From NCBI GenBank assembly GCA_025201805.1, contig MU619333.1:41161-105160 (forward strand): a stretch of 64,000 nt of DNA, written 5' to 3'. The DNA comes from Parasitella parasitica (lineage: Eukaryota > Mucoromycota > Mucoromycetes > Mucorales > Mucoraceae). This document shows positions 58,199 through 64,000 of this stretch, in pieces. The notes below the pieces were generated by a model. It did not search any database. It was not told the DNA's origin and saw only the letters and a program-made list of their open reading frames with translations. The position numbers were made by a program, and so were the translations under genes. How positions within the stretch are numbered: the first letter of the stretch is position 1; each line of letters starts with the position of its first letter.

Positions 58199-58896
58199 AT
58201 GCTCTCACAGGTTCGTAGGTTTTCATCACTTTCACGAGTCATCCAGGCCCCTTCTCCCAGTACAAAGCTAGCATTTACTGCTTCTCCACAATTAGCAACA
58301 TCTTCGCCCGAGACTCAAGCTAAAAGTAATTTTGATTGACAAGCAATGTCCATATTATACTCATCAATTGATATAGGCCTCGAAAAGGCTACACTTGAAT
58401 TGCTCAGCGATACTGTCCAAAGTGAGTCAAACCCTGAATGAAAATAAACCAAAAACTAATAATGAAATGTCAGAGGATAAAGCCAGACCCATCTCTGATG
58501 CCATTCAACGCTACCAAAAGATCCACCACGAAGGCGATCTTTACCACCCTGAAGATTTAAACGATACACGCTATAGAGAGTCTTTACGTCAACGTCGTGG
58601 AAAATTTACGCCTCCAACTGAAGATCCGTTTGAAGTTTTGGGCTTAGATCCTCTTCATGAATACAAAAATTTTAGACTTTTGACACATTTCGTTTCGGAT
58701 ATGGGAAAGATCTTGCCTCGTGAACAGACCGGCGTGAGTGCAAAGAACCAACGTAAATTGGCAAAGGCAATCAAGCGTGCAAGAGCCATGGGTAAGCTTG
58801 TGATTTATGTTAGGAACACACAAATCAGTGTCTAACGTGTTGATCAACATAGGGTTAATGTCAAGTACCAGCAAGCAATACGACTTTAGAGTTTAA
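58199..58896 (+). CDS. RSM18: Mitochondrial small-subunit ribosomal protein bS18m
   Basis: Exons are 58199-58325, 58408-58791 and 58853-58896, giving 184 aa. The N-terminal 40 residues are Arg/Ser-rich without acids at first ([14 protein letters not shown]), a mitochondrial targeting presequence. The bS18 core lies in the C-terminal half: [20 protein letters not shown], then [20 protein letters not shown] and [11 protein letters not shown]. The intron-1 acceptor is the second AG cluster (GCTCAG); the nearer GATATAG breaks the frame. It lies about 160 nt downstream of the GDI stop on the same strand, with a T15 run in between. Confidence 0.9.
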
Positions 58897-59371
58897 CATA
58901 TTATAAAAACATTACTTTTTACTTTTCTGCCTACATTTATACATGAATATAAATATATGTATATAAATAGCATGGTATAGAATTTTGAATTTCACTTTAG
59001 GAATTGTTGAGAAATTGAATGGGAATGGCTTTTCGAGAGTATGCAGAGGTGACCTACTTCTAGTATGCTCTCAAAGTTACTGGAAGGCAATTTGAGCATA
59101 GTATTATGTATTTCATGCTTTTCAATGAAGCGTTTATGTATCAAAATGCCTACATTTTGCTTCACATTAGTTGAGAAAAAAAAATTGTATTGATTTTATC
59201 ATGTGTCTTTTGACATTATTTCCAAGAAGTAACGTTTTTATGCACTCTGCTGAAAAGCACAGCCCTGTTCTGTTATGCTACGAGCGTTGGCTCCGGCAGC
59301 ATAAAGTCACACATTATTCACTTTTCTTCGTCTCTTTTTCCATACATCTGCTTTATTTTCATAAAATACAA
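58897..59371. other. Spacer before the Gtr1-like gene
   Basis: No gene supported. The frame at 59171-59440 overlaps the Gtr1 promoter and first exon and is spurious. Confidence 0.5.
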
Positions 59372-60682
59372 ATGAAGAAAAAGGAAAAGGTATGTCAAGG
59401 CCAAAGGCTGCAGTATTCACTTATTAAGCATTTCTTATAAAGGTGTTACTGATGGGAAAGAGTGGGTCAGGAAAGACCTCTATGCGTTCCATCATTTTCA
59501 GTAATTATATAGCTCGAGATACCAGAAGACTCGGAGCCACAAGTACGTTTGTATTTCGCCATGTAGTGTTGCTTCTAATGTGGCCATGAATAGTTGATGT
59601 CGAGCACTCCAATGTTAAATTCTTGGGCAACTTGGTTCTCAATTTATGGGATTGTGGAGGGTATATACAAAAATCCACAGATTATGGCAGAAGGGGTCTT
59701 CATTAAACACTCTGTACGTTTATACATTTAGCCAAGAAGCATTCATGGAAAATTATTTTGCATCACAAAGAGACCGAATTTTCAAAAATGTCGAAGTTCT
59801 TATCTATGTTTTTGATGTAGAGAGCAGAGACTGGGAAAAAGATTTGCATTATTATCAATCATGTTTGGAAGCCATCCTCGCCAACTCCAAAGAAGCTCGT
59901 ATTTTTTGCTTGATACATAAAATGGATCTTGTACCCGAACATCAAAGAGATCAGGTAATGGCTTATTCAATAGGTGAGTTTGTGCATGTTTATTTATTAT
60001 ATCGTCGTCCTAGATATTCGAACAGCGTGTTACCGAGCTTCAGAAACGCTCTGAGCCACTGAACATCCAAGCCTTTCGAACATCGATTTGGGACGAAACC
60101 TTGTATGCAGTATGTACATGTTTATTGCTTGTTATTAGGCACTTGATTGACAATGATGATTTTCAACAGGCTTGGTCCAAAATCGTGCATTGTTTGATCC
60201 CAAACATCCGTGTACTGGAATCGCATTTAGACCACTTTTGTCGTATTTGTGATGCAGATGAAGTTGTTTTATTTGAAAGGACTACGTTCCTAGTGATTGC
60301 AACAGCAGCAACTATTCCACATCAAGATCATCATCGATTCGAAAAAATTAGTAATATTATAAAGCAGTTTAACTTGGGTTGCAGGTAAGTTTACTTGGAT
60401 TTGCAATTCGGATGCCGGCTTATTTGTTGTGTTAGTCGATCGCAAACAAGATTCAAAAGCATGGAAATTAGAGGAAGTAGCTTTACTGCCTTTATTGACG
60501 TTTTAACAAATAATACCTATGCCATGATTGTCATGTCAGATCCTAATATACGTAAGTGTCATGTTGCTGGTTTAGCACGCACCTAAAAATTGGGCTAATT
60601 GCATAATATAGAATCTGCTGCGACATTACTCAACATTGCAGCTGCCAAAAAGCACTTTGAAAAACTGGAAGCTTCGAGATAA
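59372..60682 (+). CDS. GTR1: Rag GTPase Gtr1/RagA
   Basis: Exons are 59372-59389, 59443-59542, 59594-59660, 59732-59954, 60014-60109, 60170-60384, 60436-60551 and 60612-60682, giving 301 aa. Gtr1, paired with Gtr2, signals amino-acid sufficiency to TORC1 at the vacuole. The P-loop GKSGSGKTS lies at 11-19. The G3 motif is WDCGGQE, split by intron 3, and HKMD is the G4 motif. Q-E-A-F-M-E-N-Y-F is typical of the RagA/Gtr1 side. The C-terminal roadblock domain runs from about residue 195 ([10 protein letters not shown] ... [10 protein letters not shown]). Exon 1 codes only six residues. Confidence 0.94.
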
Positions 60683-60869
60683 CGAAATTGCTAATGATCA
60701 TAATAAAAATTTGAAGATTACACCACATAATACCGTATACCGCATTGTATACATGCTTGATAAGATGACGTCGGGTACGATTGGGTGCTCCTGATTGAAC
60801 AACACAGCACCATACTCGCGTTTTTTTTTTCTTTTCGTGCGGTTCTCATTTGTTATTTACATTGATTCA

Positions 60870-61769
60870 ATGGTTCATCAACAGTTTATACGTCAATTGA
60901 CTCCTTATTTTAAACTATGCAGACATATTCGAACCCATTCATCCATCAACAATGACCCTGAAATATCTAGCAAAACCATTAAAACACTTGAGCAGGCAGT
61001 AAAAGGCACAACTAACCAGGACATCGTCGAGGAATCGAAAACTTTGATACAGCATCACTTTGACACACTTCGGACGGTGCGAGAATTGGAGAGTCAGGGG
61101 TTAAGTAAACCACAGGCGACGGTTATTATGAAGGGAATCAAGTACAAGCTTGGCGAGAGCCTGGCAGAATTATACCAGAAACTACTACTGAAATCAGACC
61201 TTGACAACGAGTCTTACCTGTTCCAGGCTGCTGTGTCTGAGCTGCGAACAGAGATCCAAGTCATGAGACAAAAGGACACACAGCAACTGAAATCAGAAAC
61301 ATTTTTAATTACAAGGGAGGTCGAAACATTAGCGCAGAAGATGAAGGAAGACATTGACTCGATGAAAAATGAAATCACATTGGACATGGAAAATAGAAAG
61401 AATGAAACGAAAAGCGATCAAAAGGAAATCGATATGACGATCCAGGAATTAAATAGCAAATTCACAGTCAAGTTGGGAGAAGTCAAGATAGGTTTGGAGT
61501 CGACTCGTTGGGAAACAATATGGAAGGGATTAGGTACAGTGTAGAAGCTTCTATTGACGTCGCTTTATTGTTAATCCAACTTTTTTTTTTTTCTTGAAAA
61601 AGCGGGGGTCGCAGGAACCAGTATAACCATAGCCACATTTGCCTACTTTTTGACAAATTATGCTGAAAAAAGAGCTGAAGATCAACGGATTCAGAAGCAA
61701 AAGAAGAAGAAGAAAATGCAGGAGGATGCTCGAAGTGCCGGTTTAGTTGACATGGAAGCTGTTTATTAA
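60870..61769 (+). CDS. DUF1640 mitochondrial protein (MCUR1/Fmp32-like)
   Basis: Exons are 60870-61533 and 61603-61769, giving 276 aa. The DUF1640/CCDC90 family comprises inner-membrane proteins linked to the calcium uniporter (MCUR1) and to respiratory complex assembly (yeast Fmp32); which role applies here is unknown. The N-terminus (MVHQQFIRQLTPYFKLCRHI) is a likely targeting sequence. The hallmark FDTLRTVRELESQGLSKPQA leads into a long coiled coil (about 125-215). A predicted C-terminal transmembrane helix (TSITIATFAYFLTNY) follows, then a Lys-rich tail. The conserved LESTRWETIWKGLG precedes the single intron. No calcium-binding motif is seen. Confidence 0.88.
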
Positions 61770-61907
61770 AGAAAAAAATAGTGCCCTTTTTTTATTTTCT
61801 TGCATGATTTTGAAAAAAGAAAAAAAAACAATAAAAAGTTACCAAATTATAATTTTTCCTTCCTTCCCTTTCTTTCTTTACTCACCTTTAATACTTATTA
61901 ACATTCA

Positions 61908-62850
61908 ATGAATCTAAATCAACTGCAAAAGCGCAGAAAATCGTATCCTCCTCAAACAGATGCTACAGCTACCAGCAATACTCCAGCAGCACGCAAAGTG
62001 TCATTATCAGCAAACAACATATCAGCCATCGAGATCGACTCCAATGTTCAACCTTTAACAGAAGAGAACTTGGCCATCCATACAAGAACAGTGTGTAGTA
62101 ACATTTTATACTTGCGCATTCAATGTATACTAACATAAAAGCCAAAAGCTTCTAGCCTCCAAAGATGCCCGACGCCGCAATTGTCAAATATTTGTAGAAA
62201 GCCAAATACCCGTTATTGCTTTAGAGATGAAGTTGCGACAGCAACGTGAAATTGAAATTTCCAAGTTGGAGGCACAAGAACATGACAATATTCACTTTGT
62301 TAATCCATTTCATGATCCAAACGAACCTTGCAAAGGGATGAGATCGCACAGATCCAAATGGTTTAACAAATTAAAGCAGTTGATTCGTTTTGATAGTCGT
62401 ACGGCACAGAGTAAAACACGCCACCTTTCTTGGTCAGCAGGCACTGAAAAGGAAGATCACAAGATGGTGAATAACACAACTTGTCAGAAGCGGGACTCTG
62501 GGATATCAATCTTTAGTAGTAATCATAGTAAACGACGTCTATCTGCTATTCCGATTTCAAGACAACCAAAATTTTCTCCATCGAACGATACGAGAAACAT
62601 CGATTTGATTACCTATCAATATCCCAAAATGCGTAGAAAAAGTAGCATGGTCCAGGGTGTATCTGTAGCTACTCCTGATGCCACTGACCAAAATAATCAT
62701 GCATTGGAGAAATTCAAGTCATCAACAACATCTGCTGTTCTTGTAGCCGCAACCACCACTTTTACTTCTGCCCTCGCTACACCGAGTTCGCATTGTCCTG
62801 ACCGACAAAGCCTACTCAAATCGCAGCATCAACATGTTGCGCTTGTTTGA
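61908..62850 (+). CDS. Hypothetical protein, basic and Ser-rich
   Basis: Exons 61908-62092 and 62142-62850 give 297 aa. The donor is GTGTAG, two bases inside an apparent GTGTGT, chosen because it keeps frame into KLLASKDARRRNCQ. The middle is a Lys/Arg/Ser-rich segment (SHRSKWFNKLKQLIRFDSRT) and the tail is Thr/Ala/Ser-rich. Motifs such as RRLSAIP and RRKSSM look like basophilic kinase sites. No domain is recognised. A pyrimidine-rich leader (CTTCCTTCCCTTTCTTTC) supports a real promoter. The function is unknown. Confidence 0.55.
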
Positions 62851-63187
62851 GTCATTCTAGGTATACGCTATTTCCCGCTTTTGCTAATAATTAATATAAG
62901 CATGCCAAACCAACATTTTGTAATATAACTACGAGCTTTTATACACCCCCCCGAACTACGGTGAAATTAATTGACCTTCGCTTCGCTACGATAGTATTTT
63001 TCGACCTTCGTTTTCATTGGGAGGCGCACAGCTCGCGCCTGGAGCGGGCTGTCCCACTTAACACAATGCTAAACCAAACGAAATAAAAAACATTGAGTGG
63101 AAGTAACATTTATGTATTGTACGGTATAAAGATTTGATATACTATGATTGTTTCGTATTTTTTGTTTAAATCCTCGAGTCAAGTTGG
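62851..63187. other. GC-richer spacer with a hairpin, adjacent to the Helitron relic
   Basis: Contains repeated GACCTTCG stretches near 62973 and 63002. A compact palindrome GGCGC-ACAGCTC-GCGCC lies at 63023-63039. It lies just downstream of the Helitron helicase stop in the element's own orientation, where a 3' hairpin would be expected. The canonical CTRR end was not found close behind it, so this is tentative. Confidence 0.35.
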
Positions 63188-64000
63188 TTAATTTTGAAAA
63201 ATCTCAGTATAGACAACGTTTGATGTATATACTCCTTCTTGGCTTGGGGTTGGTGATGATTGAGAAGCAACCAAAATTTTGATGTCATCTGGCCTTTTAA
63301 ATCGAGATAGGGCGACGTATAATTGACCATGCGAGAAAACTGGGACAGGAAGATACAGCCCTGCAGAGTCCAGAGTTTGACGTTGCAATTTATTTATTGT
63401 CATGGCAAAAGCTGGTCTGACAGGGAACTGACAACGCTTGAATTCTACGCCGACTTGCTCAACTATCGAGCTCAATGTAACTCTGGGTATGAGCACAACA
63501 TTGCCTTGATAAGGTCTAGTCGCAACTCCAGCCTGGATAGTGTTCCTTGTGAATGCTCGACAAATAAGCCTTGTACCATTATAAACACCAAGAGCAGAAT
63601 CGATGTTTCTGAGCATCATGATTGGCGAGCCAATTTTCAACTTTAGCTACCACAGCTGAGAGAATTCATGAATTTTCTGATGGCAGCTCTAAAGCATTGG
63701 TCAGTGTCAGGATGGCCTTCGGCATTAAGTTGTCGCGGGTGATATCAGCAGTGAGCGCAAAGTTGTTGTAGACATGTTGACAAAGGACAGAAATATCACT
63801 GCCAGGAAGAAGCATATATTCCTTGGGCTAAATAGGGAAGGAGCCATTGCCAATAGCAAGCAAGAAGTCAGCAAATTTTTGTAATGAGACGGCCAATGCA
63901 GCGTTATGTAATGACATGGCTTGTTGAACTCTCATGTTTGTTGTTAAGCTGGGTACTTGTACATGCGGCCAAAAGTTGGAGGTCAGAATGCATGCTTGAA
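63188..64000 (-). mobile_element. Helitron (Pif1-like helicase) relic, C-terminal part
   Basis: The minus strand from 63640 to 63188 is open for 150 codons. It reads MKIGSPIMMLRNIDSALGVY, RPAFAMTINKLQRQTLDSAG and LYVALSRFKRPDDIKIL, the C-terminal SF1B/Pif1-type helicase motifs of Helitron Rep/helicase proteins. Upstream (64000-63650) further Helitron-like segments appear in other frames (FADFLLAIGNGSFP and ITRDNLMPKAILTLTNA), with stops and a shift near 63650. The gene continues past the right window edge. It is inactive as read. Confidence 0.85.

Overview
The window reads as nuclear DNA of a Mucorales-type fungus (Mucoromycota); genus and species cannot be fixed from sequence alone. The reasons are: AT-rich intergenic DNA, many short introns (about 50-90 nt, mostly GT-AG), long poly(A)/poly(T) tracts, a CotH-family secreted protein, a chitin deacetylase with Thr-rich linkers and Cys-rich modules, and what looks like a Mucorales-restricted gene family. 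All gene models below were joined by hand from reading frame, splice sites and family resemblance; no alignment or transcript data were available.

Layout. 1-5.2 kb: two short tandem arrays, an intronless tRNA-Leu(CAA) on the minus strand, then gene-poor DNA. 5.2-7.1 kb: chitin deacetylase. 10-11.4 kb: PHD-finger protein. 13.5-18.6 kb: a compact block with OST3/OST6-type oligosaccharyltransferase subunit (+), a C9orf85/DUF2039 protein (-), ribosome-assembly factor Rsa3 (-) and an Opy2-like membrane anchor (-). 19.3-25.1 kb: two tiny predicted genes (one with a 59-nt T run inside its intron), an SPX-RING protein, ribosomal proteins eS8 and uL5, and APC11 (-). 25.8-29.9 kb: a decayed CotH copy (-) facing away from an intact CotH gene (+). 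30.15 kb: a 10-N assembly gap beside a poly(T) run. 31.2 kb: a 153-aa nuclear-looking orphan. 35.8-39.2 kb: a 12-exon CLC chloride transporter. 41.9-45.6 kb: an accessory island with a dead Tc1/IS630-type transposase, a 134-bp duplicated element with a Pol III A-box-like motif, and a lineage-specific gene broken by one in-frame TGA. 47.2-54.1 kb: STIMATE-family membrane protein (-), translesion polymerase REV1 (+, 14 exons) and a poly-Q protein (-). 56.5-62.9 kb: a run of plus-strand genes: Rab GDI, mitochondrial bS18m, Gtr1/RagA GTPase, a DUF1640 (MCUR1/Fmp32-like) mitochondrial protein and an orphan. 63.2-64 kb: the C-terminal part of a degraded Helitron helicase running off the right edge.

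Most genes are housekeeping: cell wall, N-glycosylation, ribosome biogenesis and translation, cell cycle, DNA damage tolerance, vesicle traffic, nutrient/phosphate signalling. They do not form a single pathway. Possible functional neighbours are the cell-surface set (chitin deacetylase, CotH, Opy2-like) and the signalling set (SPX-RING, Gtr1). I found no convincing multigene novel system. The most unusual items are the CotH gene/pseudogene pair, the TGA-broken lineage-specific gene, the T59-bearing intron, the duplicated Pol III-like element, and the unrecognised Cys-rich modules on the chitin deacetylase.
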